Shown piece after piece: positions 1 to 12,571 of a DNA stretch of 64,000 bases; position 1 is the stretch's first letter; every line of letters begins with the position of its first letter. Source of the DNA: Sepiola atlantica. Lineage: Eukaryota > Mollusca > Cephalopoda > Sepiida > Sepiolidae. Where the stretch lies: contig OY744525.1 of NCBI GenBank assembly GCA_963556195.1, forward strand, positions 77,845,844 to 77,909,843. Reading direction: 5' to 3'. The notes beneath the pieces are model-generated. The model saw only the letters and a list, made by a program, of their open reading frames with translations, was not told the DNA's origin and made no database searches. The position numbers and the translations under genes are program-made.

Positions 1-1156
1 AGTGATAGTGAAAACTCTTTTAGACAGGGAAACTGAAGAGCACCACAGTATAATTATCAAATGTCAAGACAAAGGATCTCCTCCTCTTCAAAGCAAAAGG
101 ACATTTTCTGTACATGTCATTGATGTTAATGATGTAGAACCAGTCTTTTCAAAACAATTATTTAAATTCTTCATTGATGAAAACCAGAGATCAAAAATTC
201 CTATTGGTACCATAAATGCCACAGATCCAGACTTGGGACTTGGAGGTAAACTGTCTTTTTCTTTACTGACAACCAATAAACAATTTGTACCATTTCGAAT
301 CACTGAAACTGGATTAATCTCTTCAATTATGTCTTTAGACCATGAGTTTCAAGATACTTATAATTTTGAAGTGTTTGTAAAAGACAAGGGAAGTCCATCA
401 TTGAATAACACAGTGAATGTGATTGTTAAGGTAAGAGATGAAAATGATAATGCTCCATATTTCACATTTCCCAGTGTTAATCCTTATAATATGGATGTAA
501 CATATTACCCCCATCATACAAAGAACATCAGCCAGATAAAGGCATCAGACAGTGACAGTCAAGAGAATGCATTTCTAAAATATGAAATAATCAGAGGCAA
601 TAGCAAACAGATATTCAGCATCAACCAGTACACTGGTTTGTTATGTTCAACTCATGTCCTAAGCCAACAAGATGCTGGCTCATATGAGTTGGAGTTTCTA
701 GTGAAGGACAGTGGTAGCCCAGTTCTATCAGCCAGAACTACTGTATATTTGACACTGACCGTAAGCAACAAGACATCAGAAATGTTAAATGCTGTTAACA
801 TCAAAAAAGATAACAAGATCCACCTGACTTCAGCAATTATCATTGTGTCTGTAGCAGTGACAATAGCTGTGATCATTACAGCTTCAATCTCAGTGTGTAT
901 CCTTCGCTGTTGCAATCCTCGAAGTGTTCCAGTAGCAGAAGGCGGATATGTGAGTAGTGGTCAGAGACATTTGATAAGTCCTCCTTACCCAGCAAATCCT
1001 TGGTCTAATGTTGCTCTTCCTACAAGTGATGCAGTTGGTATGAGAAGAAACAGTCAACCACCAACGCCCAGAATGCAAACCCATCCTTATGCAAGTGCTC
1101 AACAAATGCTGTCCTCTCAAGCACCAAAACCCCAATTGTTTCAAGACTCATCTGAT
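1..1156 (+). CDS. gene A exon 1 (partial): EC4 end, EC5, EC6, membrane segment, proximal tail
   Basis: The frame starts at base 2. It has cadherin linker motifs VIDVNDVEPVF (end of EC4) and VRDENDNAPYF (end of EC5), then EC6. A hydrophobic span follows at about residues 277-301, ending in CILRCCNP, a juxtamembrane cysteine pair that could be palmitoylated. The proximal tail is rich in Pro, Ser and Tyr. The exon ends ...TCTGAT before the donor GTAAGT at 1157. The open frame continues about 25 codons into the intron, but the paralogues splice at the same place. Up to about base 165 it matches gene B closely. From about base 178 it shares several bases with gene C that B lacks, so the exon is a mosaic. 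Confidence 0.95.
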
Positions 1157-4100
1157 GTAAGTAAATTTCATGTTTTCCATATGAATTACTGTTTTTATTA
1201 TTTTATTATTCTTCAGAGAATTCATCTCTTATAATATGCAAGGTGTGTATATCTATATATTTTCTCTTTCACACTCCAAAGTTGTGAAGATATAAACTCC
1301 CAAGTATAAAAGTATATCTTCCAGTCTATAATAAAGACTAATGTGTATTTATTTGTATATAAATAAATATAAATCTGTCTCATCAAACAAAAGTTAGCGA
1401 GTAAAAACTGTGCCTTTTTCTAACTGAAAACAGTGCGAACACTGATGAAGAAGAATTTTGTGTTTTCCATTATTTTTGACAGAGAGTGTACACTAGTATC
1501 TATATACATATATTAGGTATGGCAGACCAGTCATTTTAATGTACGAAAATGGGTAAATGTAGTGAAATTCTCTTTGATATCATAAAATTTGGATGTAAGC
1601 AATTTTTCTCTTTATTAATATACAATTCTTTCACTTGTGTCATTTATAGTTTTTTTTCCCATGCTACTTCTAGTTAGTTAACTATTTTCAGTAACAGGCC
1701 ATATATTTTTTAACGTTGATGTTTTTCAACTTAATGCGCACGATGTCGTGGGTCTCTATGCATATAAAAACAGTCCTATCTTAAAGAAAAAGAACGACTC
1801 GTCAATATCATGGGGTTAATATATAGTTTTAAGTTGTCTTTAACAAAAAAATCCAAGTTGAAAACTAAAATGAATGAAATTTTTGCCTTATTTTCAAATT
1901 GGCTTTCTGTGATTTTACATGGTCCAAATCTGAGTTTTATTTATTCATTTACTATTAAAAGAAAATCTAGCTTGATCTCTACTGTGCTATGTATCATATT
2001 AAGAATATTCAATGTGTTAGCTGTTGAAATTAATCTTTTATGAACAGTCCAAATTCCGCTTTTGTGTCATTTTTGCTCTTTTTTTTGGGGGGAGGGTGCC
2101 CAATGTTAAAGGCTAGTTTGATCTAATAATTATTGCTTCCATTATGATTAATTTTCATTTACTGCAAGACTACATCACATTTGTAAGGATTCTTCACTTA
2201 TTCAAAGTCTGCATTGTTAGTTATACACTATGAAAATTTGCTTCTGGACCAATAGCACACAAGACGGCAAATTTTCTAATTTGCAATAAACTTTGAATAG
2301 TCATAATTCTGTGGTTAATTTTGTTACCAAAATAAATTTAGTTTCTGTAAAGACCTATGTGCTCATTTTAGATATAATAAAACTGAAATGTTGGTTTGAG
2401 ATACCTATATGTATATATTACTGTTAGCACAAGTGGTTTGGTTTTGAAACCAAAATGAGGCTTGGTGGAAGTTACCAGTGTCTCCAGTTGTGAATTATAC
2501 TTGTTTCCAATACGTTAGTTGGTAGTTATTAGCATATCATCCACTGTATTAGTTCTCAGCACTAGCAGTAACGTTGGTTAGCATAAAGTCTGTATAATGT
2601 GATGCCATTTTCACCCAACTTCATGATGATGATGTTTTCTCAGGAATTATAGATTGTTTTCCCTCAGTTATGATTAGTTTCATGCAGTTGAATTTGATTC
2701 AGTTCAGAAGCTGCAGGAGTTACTTCACGTTACCTTTTGGGGATTACTATTTTTCCTATCAGAAAGTTGTCTTTTAATATTTCATCTCTAAATGATCAAT
2801 ATAGGTGCATTTATATTAAGAGTTTAAAAATCACTGTAAAGAAGAGCATTAAGATTTTTTTCATCAACAGACGTATATTAGATGAAATTACTTTACTCTT
2901 GCATACATTTTTTTACAATAAAAGTCCTGTTAAAGATCAGTATCACTTAGTAACATACAGGGCACACATACTTGTCACATATCAACCAACTCATATTATA
3001 AGGTCACAAATGTAAAACAAACATAAAATGAAATAATACATTGTTTAGACACTGTCACACCTGGAATATTCCAAAACAACAACCAAAAGAGTTTTGGTTG
3101 GGAATCATTATGCAGCTTTCAAGTTGTATACCACTCTCTTGCTAGATTCAATAAATATGTAAAAATTCAGGGTGCCCCACTTTACCCCGGTCATTTAATT
3201 CTAAGAAAAATCTTGCTTCCCATCAAAAAATTTTAAAACGTCTTTGCAATTATACTTATATGGCCTTTCACTTCAAGAATATCATACACTAGAGTTCTCA
3301 AGTGATATAAATATAAATCACTAAAAAATTTTATTAGATAATGAAAAAGTGAATACCTTGGTATTCACACTTCCTTCTTCATCACAGTGCAGAGCAGAAA
3401 TAATGATACAGTTTCAATGGCTATATAATAGACAATGCCTGATGCAATCCATAATGGAAGCATCAAACTCTGGGAAAAACTAAGTTGGGAGAAAATAGGG
3501 ATAATATTTCCTGGCCCATTTCACCCCGATGGATCATTTATGCCTTTATATGGTAGAATGAGTCAAAATTACTATCTATAACTAACGTGACTAAATTCAA
3601 GATATTTTTTTTAACATACTTATGTTTAAATTTTCATGTATTTAAATTTCCAACGTCATCAAATCAAAATTAAATAAGTTAACATGAGATTTCTACTGTC
3701 TGTGATTACCAGATTGTGGACACAATGACTTGGTGTGTGTGTCGGGGAAAGGAATCATACTGTTGTCTAGTAAAATCACGCAAAAATCATACACATCTTT
3801 TGAATGGAAAATACGCATACATGTAGCATTTACACAGTGATACACAATATTTAAGTTAAGTTAAAAAGTATGATATTTTGAGTAAAATTTCTTAGGAACT
3901 TATACGGCTTAACAGAGTACATAATAAAAATTAGAATAATAAAAATGAAAAATAATAATAATTATAAAAACAACAATAAATATAATGGTGATACATGGAA
4001 TGCAATAATAATAATAAAATTATAACAACAATAATAATAATTATTATTATTATGAGGATTATAAGTAAGGTAGGATAGATGGGATAAATAAAAAGAAAAT

Positions 4101-7100
4101 GGAGTATAATTTAAAAATGTATAAATATGCTCATAAAGGATACATATAACTGAATACTTCAGTGGATATGTAAGTAAAATATAATTCAGTAGATACATGT
4201 ATAACATTTTAAAAGAGTAGAATTATGGTTATGTGCTAACCTAAAAGTGGAGAATAGTAAGCAACTCTTATTAACATTACATATATATTTTAGTTGGAGG
4301 ATGATTGGTTGGTTTGTTAAAGAGAAGAACGTAACTTGGTAGAGTTAGTCATATTTGGCCGCATCTGACTGAAATAGAATATGGAATAAGAAAAGGGTCA
4401 GCATCTTCCATGAATAACACCAAACTCCTCCACTAAAATATGAATCAACTTTTATTCGAAGGGAACACTGGAAAAAAAAGAGAGTTGATAGGTCAGCCGG
4501 CTTTTGTCAATAAACTAATGCTGTATCCTGGAGTTCCACATTTTGCCTGTGCGCTGCTACAATATAATTACTGTTAACACATGTGTGACTTTGTCTTCAT
4601 GAGTTTGGGGCAGGAATCCAAAGTTGCCTTGGTAGTACTAACTGGTTGTATATTTTGCTTGTCACCAGTATGTTACAAGTACAATATTATACCAAGGATC
4701 AATTTGAATCTCAAACATTAACAATGAGAGACTGAAACTCTGATTAAGCAACTGGGAATAATTGAAAATACTAACAAATTAAACATACTTAAATAAAACA
4801 TAAATCAATTATACAATTGAGCTAAACTTTGTGTTTGCCCAAATGTACAGTGTTGGCATTTAATCTCTAAAGTATTGCTTTCAAACTAACCTTTCTAATT
4901 GACTGTACTACATAAATACTATTAAAAATGAGCTTGTTTTTAAACTATATAAATAAATCTTTGATGCTACGTTTTTATTCTTCAAGTATATGACAACATT
5001 TTTTATTTTACTACCTTTTGAAAATAAAATTAACATATGCATTTTAATTTATTTCATGTATTCATTTCATTTAAATAGATTTACTGGATTAAAATATAAA
5101 ATACATAACATTATTACTATTACTGGTTTAAGATTAGGCCCACAAGTTTTGGAGGTGTCAAGGTTTTTTATGATGTCCCTGACATGAGTTGGGGTGATGA
5201 CCAGGTTTTCAAGTGTGGCTTCAATCCGCAATTGGAATTTAGGGAGGGGGTTGTTTGTTGAATTCAAAGTGGAGTTTAAGGTGAAATGCTGGGAAAGTAG
5301 TTCAGCTTATCAGTTGCCGTGCAAATGACATTGTTGTGGTTTGATCGCGGGGGAATTGTTGATTGTCCACTGTTCACCACACTATTGTAGATTTTCCAGA
5401 AATCACGTGTACCTAGTTTCTGTGACTGAATGCGTTTTTTGGTTATCTCTGTATACCTTCTCTTTGCTTCACCTATCACTACTTTAGAATCATTTCTTGA
5501 CTATAAATTTCTGTCTATTCGCAATTGACTTATGACAGCCAAATTTTCGGAATGCTTGCCGTCTCTTAGCAATAGCAGCTGCACATTCCGAGGTGAACCA
5601 TTGAGGAGAGTGGGGCTTGCTGAAGAATTTTCGTATGGAGACATAAGCTTCAATGGCTGCTTTGACCCATTCGGTTAACACATTTGCACACTGATCAGCA
5701 GGGAGTGAGAAAGTTTTGATCCTGATCTGATCTCTGAGGGATTCAAAATCAGCCTGTTTGTAGTTTCTCGTCGTTTTGAGCAATGGCTCATCAGCTTTTG
5801 GACGAGTTTTTAAGGTGATGGCAATCATTACTACAATGTGATCAGAGTTTCCGAGCAGGCTATTTACTATTAATGCAACATTCTCCATTTCTAAAAGTAG
5901 TTAAGATCTCTGATATTTCGAAATGAGACAAATTCTACAATGTATTTATTACATTTTTAAAAATTTCAGCAATGTATTTATTAGATTTTAAAAAATTGTG
6001 ACTGATGGACAGACAGACGGCCGAAATCTCAATTTATATAAGATTAAATAATAACAAATTCATTTTGATTCGTTGAAGCCATTTGCTATTTTACAAAAAC
6101 GCAGCGTCAACAAGTACTTTTTTTAAAGAAAACATCATCGGGTTAACAGTTTTATTTTTACTTAACCTCATATTCCAAATGTTATTTTTAACTTTTCTTT
6201 CAAGGCAAAAATTGTAAACATGATTATATTTGAAATTATTTCCGACCAGCAATATATCTCCACACAGACAACGCCGGGTGAATATTGCTGTAAATAATAT
6301 TTTTTAAATATTATTTTATTTAATTTTACTCTGTTTTGGTTCATCAAACCTAAAAAGAAAACATTATTTTTGGTCCACTTCTATTTAGTTTATTTATAAT
6401 TTCAATCAGCGTCTATCAATGAAAAAAATGTGTTACTGTTAACAAAATTTGAATTTTATTGAGTTTCTGATCTGTGATGAGTATATTATTTTTTATTAAA
6501 ATTAAGATTATTTTATTTATGATACAATTTTTATTATTAGACGACCAGTGACCAGTTGGGTCAACGTTGGTAAATTATACATTAGTGTATATATTTAGTG
6601 CTCTGAACCGATTGCGAAGGTAAATTAGGTTGACATTTTAAAAGTACATTTATTTATTGATAGTTTATGGAACATTTAAAGCAATTGTATAACATTCTTA
6701 TTTAAAATATGTTTACACATTTCACAATATTAACAAAAACTTTATAATTCTAACAAAATCAACTATGAGATTTTTTTTTCATAATTTAAAGATAAATTCT
6801 TTGAAAAATGAAGCAGATTGAATTTATTTTATTCTTGGTTTTGGTGTGCTAACAAGTTTTAAAAGAATTAAAAGTATTAATACTTTCTAAAAATGTGTTT
6901 CCTGTTAAAAAATTGGAAAAATGTTTACATTATTGATGGCATAGATATACTAATTCAATTATATAAAAGTAACTATTGCATTTTGACTTTTAAGATCGAT
7001 GATAATACTCTTATGTATATTTTCTATTATACTTTATATATGTTATACTGTTTTTTATTCATTTATGTATATTGTTGCACTTAGATGTATGTTCAAGACG

Positions 7101-8514
7101 TAGCACTGCCATCTAATAGTAATAGAAAAGACAAAAGGACAGGCAGAATACAAGAATATTCCAGTAGAAGTTCAATAAAGTCTTCTAACCATGATGACAG
7201 ACAAGGCTGGAATGATGCAAGCATAAGTCAAGCTGAAGTTATATCAGGTAATATACATATTTTGTAAATGTTTTATACCAATAATGTTGAATATTAATAA
7301 CATTACTACTTAGTTTGTGTTTTTGCACACTTAATATCTTACTAAGATTATTTCAGTGACTCAAATATTAACCAAGGATATCACAAAAGCAATTAGACAA
7401 ATATTTGTATAATATATGTATAAAGAATTTTATGTAAATTATAAATAATAAAACAGAGAATGTCCACCGGGTGATTGTAAGTAGAGAGGGATAATATGTC
7501 ACCTCTGTAAGACTGATTTAAATGAATATGACTTTTACGCAGCTACAATGTGTGATTGTAGAAAATTTCATGGCATATGAAGTTTATATATCCATCAGGC
7601 ACACTGGCGCAAACAACTTAATTCCTCTATTAGAGAATGCAAATTGAATGATAAGATTATAAATCAAAATTACACCACAGTGTTGAGGACTCCATTACTG
7701 GAGAAATTCTAGGGAAACCAAGAATCTGTTGGCCCAATGGTAAAACATACTCGACAATACCATTTTGCGTGTGTAATGGCCAAAATAAACATGTTTGAAT
7801 AAGACATTATGAAATTGCAAGATTAACATATGTTGTGTTTTTTTATATGCTGTCCGGTGGCAAAAGATACCGGTAGCACACCGTCTTAGCCACCCAAACT
7901 GTGTTACTAACCCTGGTTGGCGGCTGATGAGGACAGGGTATCGCACACACTATCAGACATTGTATGTTAAGATATATATATATATTTTATATTTTCCCAA
8001 TAAAAATTCTCCAGATCACTGTTTTAAATTTAAACTACTCAGATTATCATTGATAGTTTGATATGTTGTTTTAGATTTGTTATTTACAATTTATCGCTAC
8101 ATATAAACTAAAATGTATATCTTTTACCAATAAATGTAAACTTGTAAATTGTTTATGATAGATATAATAGAGCATTATAAAATGTTTATAGTTTTCTCGT
8201 TTTTTGTGGTAATTTATTTTTTTATTTTATATTTTACAGATGTATATCCTTCCCAATACTGTAATCCTCCTCCTTCACAAACAGACCAACATCAAACATC
8301 AGAAATCAGGCCGTTGGGACAGACTGTCAACTATCCTAGTGATACTACAATAGTAGCCAGAGGATTTTATACACCTTACATGAATGAAAACAGTCCTAAT
8401 ACAGATACCAATAGCAGTTACCCTTCTAATAGACATTTACAATCAAGAAATATCTCTATAAGTGGTAGTCAAACTTCAATCAATAGACCATTGCCTCCTG
8501 TACCAAACATTTAA
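1..8514 (+). CDS. protocadherin gene A, 5'-truncated by window start (3 coding exons)
   Basis: The visible coding parts are joined 1-1156, 7085-7247 and 8240-8514. Splicing gives an in-frame 385-residue first part plus a 145-residue tail. Protocadherins are calcium-dependent homophilic cell-adhesion receptors of the plasma membrane, mostly neuronal, and in cephalopods are expanded into tandem arrays (family knowledge). The first visible codon corresponds to residue 414 of gene B, so the signal peptide, EC1-EC3 and part of EC4 lie before the window. All splice sites are GT-AG and their phases (0, then 1) match genes B and C. No frame damage is visible. It is likely functional, but this cannot be shown without the missing 5' part. 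Confidence 0.9.
1157..5066. other. intron 1 of gene A, 5' part; no gene seen
   Basis: AT-rich intronic DNA. I see only simple-sequence tracts: AAT/TAA runs near 3950-4052, short A and T runs, and a G run near 2080. Open frames here are short, low-complexity and unsupported by any recognisable domain. Confidence 0.6.
4003..4053. repeat. (AAT/ATT)n microsatellite, partly palindromic
   Basis: Runs of AAT pass into ATT after a short interruption, so the tract can fold back on itself. It lies in intron 1 of gene A. Confidence 0.8.
5067..5868 (-). mobile_element. LINE (non-LTR retrotransposon) ORF2 fragment, decayed
   Basis: Three minus-strand frames read in order give LINE ORF2-like protein. The 5' piece contains GNSDHIVVMIAI, matching the Ser-Asp-His motif at the end of an APE-type endonuclease domain. 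Then comes a basic linker with WFTSECAAAIAKRRQAFRKF. The third piece has IIKNLDTSKTCGPN, like the start of a reverse-transcriptase domain. Frameshifts separate the pieces, and the catalytic RT core is missing. It resembles Jockey/CR1-type elements, but the clade is not settled. It is a dead insertion in intron 1 of gene A. Confidence 0.82.
5861..6045 (+). mobile_element. 3' module of a SINE-like repeat
   Basis: It begins TTTACTATTAATGC and ends in a GACNGAC-rich stretch followed by TTTATATAAG. The same module occurs at 24856-25020 (reverse), 36410-36519 and 47841-47982. It directly abuts the LINE fragment, without the tRNA-like half seen in the 24.9 and 36 kb copies. Confidence 0.75.
6046..7084. 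other. intron 1 of gene A, 3' end
   Basis: AT-rich sequence with no recognised element. It ends in a T-rich tract and the acceptor TTAG at 7081-7084. Confidence 0.6.
7085..7247 (+). CDS. gene A exon 2: cytoplasmic tail segment
   Basis: It encodes MYVQDVALPSNSNRKDKR... through EVIS, then the donor GTAATA at 7248. It is entered in phase 0 and left in phase 1 after 54 codons plus one base. Its start (YVQD or YIQD, then ALPSG or similar) and a Ser/Lys/Arg-rich body with KS(S/T) are shared with exon 2 of genes B and C. I know no domain for it. Confidence 0.9.
7248..8239. other. intron 2 of gene A
   Basis: 992-bp intron between GTAATA and TTTTACAG. A moderately GC-richer patch near 7690-7945 has tRNA-promoter-like words (GGCCCAATGG near 7731), so it may be a degenerate SINE. 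I cannot place it in a family. Confidence 0.5.
8240..8514 (+). CDS. gene A exon 3: distal cytoplasmic tail and stop
   Basis: Acceptor TTTTACAG precedes it. The phase-1 G from exon 2 completes GAT, giving DVYPSQYCNP. The exon carries the conserved block RPLGQTVNYPSDTTIVARGF then YTPYMNENS, a Ser/Asn-rich spacer, and the terminal RPLPPVPNI before TAA. RPLPPVP fits the class I SH3-ligand pattern (R/K-x-x-P-x-x-P). The same ending occurs in B (RPLPPVPN) and C (RPLPPVPY). Confidence 0.93.
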
Positions 8515-8769
8515 ATCAATGTCAGGAATCTTTATCGTTCTTACTTTTAGTTCAAAAATAAAAATTAAAAAATTAAATATAAATCTAACATTTTCAATAT
8601 TTAACGAATCGATAAAAATAAATACCTTTAAAATATTACATTCCTCACTTATAGAAATGAGTTATTTTTTGTTTCAACTACATTAATTCATAAATTTCAG
8701 TATTTTGAAAAATTATTTTAAATTGTGATTATAATATAAGGTATATTAAGTTCTGTATTTGATATTTTT

Positions 8770-8775
8770 AATAAA
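8770..8775 (+). terminator. candidate poly-A signal of gene A
   Basis: AATAAA about 255 bases after the stop codon, in an AT-rich 3' flank. Other A-rich matches exist nearer the stop (around 8555), so the true site is uncertain. Confidence 0.4.
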
Positions 8776-9142
8776 AGTCTATGTATTTAGATTTTAATGC
8801 ATTTTTCTAATATACTTTAAAGCATGATGAATTAATACATCTAATTCAAATGTAAATTAATGAATTACGTAAATATACTTTAATTATAAATTACTACCAA
8901 TATAAAATAGTTTATTAAATAATGTTTCTGTATATACAATTAAACAGAACTAAAATTGTTCAAATCTATTAGTTTTCACTTTAAATGATCAAAATATGCA
9001 TAAAATAATAAATAAATTTTTATATTAAATTATACTGCTATAAACTTACTCAGCTATTAAGAATATCGGCATTAAAATATTTAAAGTTACAATGTTATTC
9101 TTCAATGCAACTTGAGATAGAAAGAAAAATATAAAGTAGAAA
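8776..9142. other. intergenic spacer A-B
   Basis: Strongly AT-rich with no repeat or open frame of note. It leads into the upstream region of gene B. Confidence 0.5.
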
Positions 9143-9179
9143 GGAAGAATAGAATCATCTGAAAATTGCATTTTGGGAG
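9143..9179 (+). promoter_or_regulatory. shared upstream motif of gene B
   Basis: GGAAGAATAG at 9143 is followed 23 bases on by TTGCATTTTGGGAG (9166-9179). The same two words, 27 bases apart, precede gene C at 17153 and 17180, while the sequence between and around them has diverged. Each pair lies about 1 kb (B) or 1.9 kb (C) before the start codon and upstream of a likely 5'UTR exon. This is the arrangement expected of a per-gene promoter element, as with the conserved element of vertebrate clustered protocadherins. Promoter function is inferred. Confidence 0.5.
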
Positions 9180-9349
9180 TTCATTTTTTTTTTATAATTA
9201 AATTGATATAAGTGTCAATTCCTGCTTTTATTTTTATTCATGTGTCTTAAGAAATAAATTGAAAATAAAAAATATTTCTAAAAATATAAACGAGTTGTTC
9301 ATCCAAAAGGAGGCTATTTACTGACTTAACATTTTATGAGAGAGGAAGG

Positions 9350-9430
9350 GAGTAGAAAGGGAGAGAAGTAACTGCAGCAGCCATTATACAGACGGCACAC
9401 TACTCAGGACTGCTGTAACTTATAACAAAG
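9350..9430 (+). other. probable 5'UTR exon of gene B (3' end fixed, 5' end approximate)
   Basis: It ends in AACAAAG before the donor GTAATT at 9431. Its AGCCATTA..CA.AC..CACACTA core aligns with 17350-17380 upstream of gene C, whose block also ends AACAAAG before GTAAGT. Both pair with an acceptor TTTCAG just before the start codon. The left limit is not visible. Confidence 0.5.
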
Positions 9431-10115
9431 GTAATTTCCCCATTTTTATTTCTTGCATTTACTGGCCTTTTATTATTTGTGCTATACTGCTTAAAAAGAA
9501 AGCCAACTTTCTATTTCCAACAGATATTGTTTTAAATATCTAAAAATATTGAACAAATCGTCATCTATCATTCTCTATTTCATAAAAAAGTATACCAGTT
9601 TCCTTATCCTTCTATTATAAATGCGTGTAAATATACATAGATTATGTAAGTTTAATGATGATTGACGTTTGCAGAAATATTCATTGATATCATTTTTTTT
9701 TCAATCTCATCTAAATTTAACCTCATTTTATTAATTTTATTGTCTTTTTCTTTTCAATTTATGATATAAAAATGTACGGTTGAAAAATTACAAAAGTATT
9801 CATAAAATACTTACACCAAATATCATTTACATTTAAAACAAATATTTAAAAAATATATTGATATCATTTTTGTTCTAATAAAGTTGGTCCAAATTATAAT
9901 GGTAAATCCATATAATAAACAGACACAAATGTATATATAGGTTGCAGTAAATATTTCTAAACAAAATAAAATAAATATGTTCTTATATAAAAACATTTTG
10001 TAATTTTTACAATAATTATATTTTTAATTGTTCATTGTTTAATCAGAAAAAATTTTTTAAATAAAAAATATGAGTGAATACTTTCCTTAAACAATATTTT
10101 AATTTAATATTTCAG
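9431..10115. other. probable 5'UTR intron of gene B
   Basis: AT-rich sequence between GTAATT at 9431 and TTTCAG at 10110-10115. No repeat is recognised in it. Confidence 0.45.
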
Positions 10116-10174
10116 AAACAATTCACAGTATATCATTTGATCAGAAAAAAAAAACAGTTGTATTATTCAAAAGG
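10116..10174 (+). other. 5'UTR directly before gene B start
   Basis: 59 bases between the acceptor TTTCAG and the ATG at 10175, containing a run of A. Gene C has a matching acceptor 41 bases before its ATG, and pseudogene D one at 49511-49515. Confidence 0.5.
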
Positions 10175-12571
10175 ATGCTAAATAAACTATTTGTGCTGAT
10201 TTGGTTCATAAAGGCTTGTCAGTGTATTGATCTTACATATGATGTGGAAGAAGGGAAAAGTCCAGATATTTATATTGGTGATGTTGCTGCTGATTCACAT
10301 GTGATGACGGATATTCCCGAGTCTGACCATAATCTAATTGGATTCAGCCTTCTTCATAAAGGAGCTACTGTGAATTCTCCATTATTTAGAATATCAAAAA
10401 GAACTGGAAAACTCTACACGGCACAAACACTTGATGCAGAATCTCTTTGTATTTATAAGAAAGAATGCTTTCAGATGGTTGATGTTGCAGTTAGAAAATC
10501 AACAACTGTTTTCAAGTTATTAGAAATCAAAGTAATAATACAAGACATTAATGATCACCAGCCAGAGTTTCCTGATAAACAAATTACTATAGAATTTGAA
10601 GAAGGAAACGGTAAAGGTATGAAAAGATCAATTCCAAATGCCATAGACAAAGATGTTGGAATAATTAATTCCCAAATTACTTATGAACTAAAAAAGACCA
10701 AAGATGAACCGTTCATATTGTCTACAATGAAGAAAGTTGATGGAACATCTGATCTGAGTATAGAATTAGAAAAAATGTTAAACAGAGAAATCAAAGATTC
10801 TTATTCAATTCAAGTAATTGCAAAAGATGGAGGATCTCCACCGAAACAAAGTGTATTAACTGTTCACATTTCAATCACAGATGTAAATGATAATACACCA
10901 ATCTTTTCTCAAAAAGTTTACAATGTTTCTATTAATAGCAAACACAATGAAGCCAAACCTGTTGTCATATTATCTGCTAAAGATTTAGATTCTGGAGAAA
11001 ATGGTAAAATAAAATATCACATCACTACAAAAACGAATGAAATTACAAGAAGGATATTTGATTTAAATGAAATTACAGGAGAATTATTTCTACATAAAAA
11101 AGATACACTACAAAAAAAAGTAATATATGAATTATATGTAGAAGCCAGAGACGGAGGTAATCCACCCCTACGATCATTAGCAATGGTTCTTGTAAATGTT
11201 ATGAACCAACAAAATAAGGCTCCATCGATAGATGTGAACTTTTTCTCTACATCCAGAGAAAATACAGTTGATATTTCTGAGAACATAAAAGTTGGAAGTT
11301 TCATTGCTTATGTGAAAGTGAGTGATGAGGATGCTGGTCAGAATGGAGAGGTGAACTGTGAAATTAAACATGATAAATTTCAATTGCAAAACATGGGAAC
11401 CAAGAAATACCAAGTGATAGTGAAAACCCTTTTAGACAGGGAAACTGAAGAGCACCACAGTATAATTATCAAATGTCAAGACAAAGGATCTCCTCCTCTT
11501 CAAAGCAAATGGATATTTTCTGTACATGTCATTGATGTTAATGATGTAGAACCAGTGTTTTCAAGACAATTATTTAAATTCTTCATTCATGAAAACCAGA
11601 GATCCAAAATTCCTATTGGCACCATCAATGCCACAGATCCAGACTTGGGACTTGGAGGTAAACTTTCTTTTTCTTTACTGACCACAAATAAACAATTTGT
11701 ACCATTTCGAATCACTGAAACTGGATTAATCTCTTCAATTATGTCTTTAGACCATGAGTTTCAAGATACTTATAATTTTGAAGTATTTGTAAAAGACAAA
11801 GGAAGTCCATCATTGAATAACACAGTGAATGTGATTGTTAAGGTGAGAGATGAAAATGATAATGCTCCATATTTCACATTTCCCAGTGTTAATCCTTATA
11901 ATATGGATGTAACATATTACCCCCATCATACAAAGAACATCAGCCAGATAAAGGCATCAGACAGTGACAGTCAAGAGAATGCATTTCTAAAATATGAAAT
12001 AATCAGAGGCAATAGCAAACAGATATTCAGCATCAACCAGTACACTGGTTTGTTATGTTCAACTCATGTCCTAAGCCAACAAGATGCTGGCTCATATGAG
12101 CTGGAGTTTCTAGTGAAGGACAGTGGTAGTCCAGTTCTATCAGCCAGAACTACTGTATATTTGACACTGACCGTAAGCAACAAGACATCAGAAATGTTAA
12201 ATGCTGTTAACATCAAAAAAGATAACAAGATCCACCTGACTTCAGCAATTATCATTGTGTCTGTAGCAGTGACAATAGCTGTGATCATTACAGCTTCAAT
12301 CTCAGTGTGTATCCTTCGCTGTTGCAATCCTCGAAGTGTTCCAGTAGCAGAAGGCGGATATGTGAGTAGTGGTCAGAGACATTTGATAAGTCCTCCTTAC
12401 CCAGAAAATCCTTGGTCTAATGTTGCTCTTCCTACAAGTGATGCAGCTGGTATGAGAAGAAGCAGTCAACCACCAACACCCAGAATGCAAACCCATCCTT
12501 ACGCAAGTGCTAGAGAAATGTTATCTTCCCAAGGACCAAAACCACAACCAGCCCTAGATTATGTGTCACAG
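10175..12571 (+). CDS. gene B exon 1: signal peptide, EC1-EC6, membrane segment, proximal tail
   Basis: Residues 1-17 form the signal peptide. EC1 runs to the QDINDH linker at about 123-128 and contains CIYKKEC, the Cys-x5-Cys typical of protocadherin EC1. EC2 ends at DVNDNTP (about 236). EC3 ends at NQQNKAP (about 343-350), where the usual Asp calcium ligands are absent. EC4 ends at DVNDVEP (about 454) and EC5 at DENDNAP (about 559). After EC6 the membrane helix spans about 690-714, followed by RCCNPRS and a Pro/Ser-rich tail. The exon ends ...GTGTCACAG before the donor GTAGGG. The frame stays open 66 codons into the intron. Confidence 0.97.

Noticed and set aside
652..915. Minus-strand open frames inside exon 1, repeated in genes A, B and C (also at 12064-12327 and 21023-21286)
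   Set aside because: They are antisense shadows of the conserved EC6/membrane coding sequence. They are conserved only because the coding strand is.
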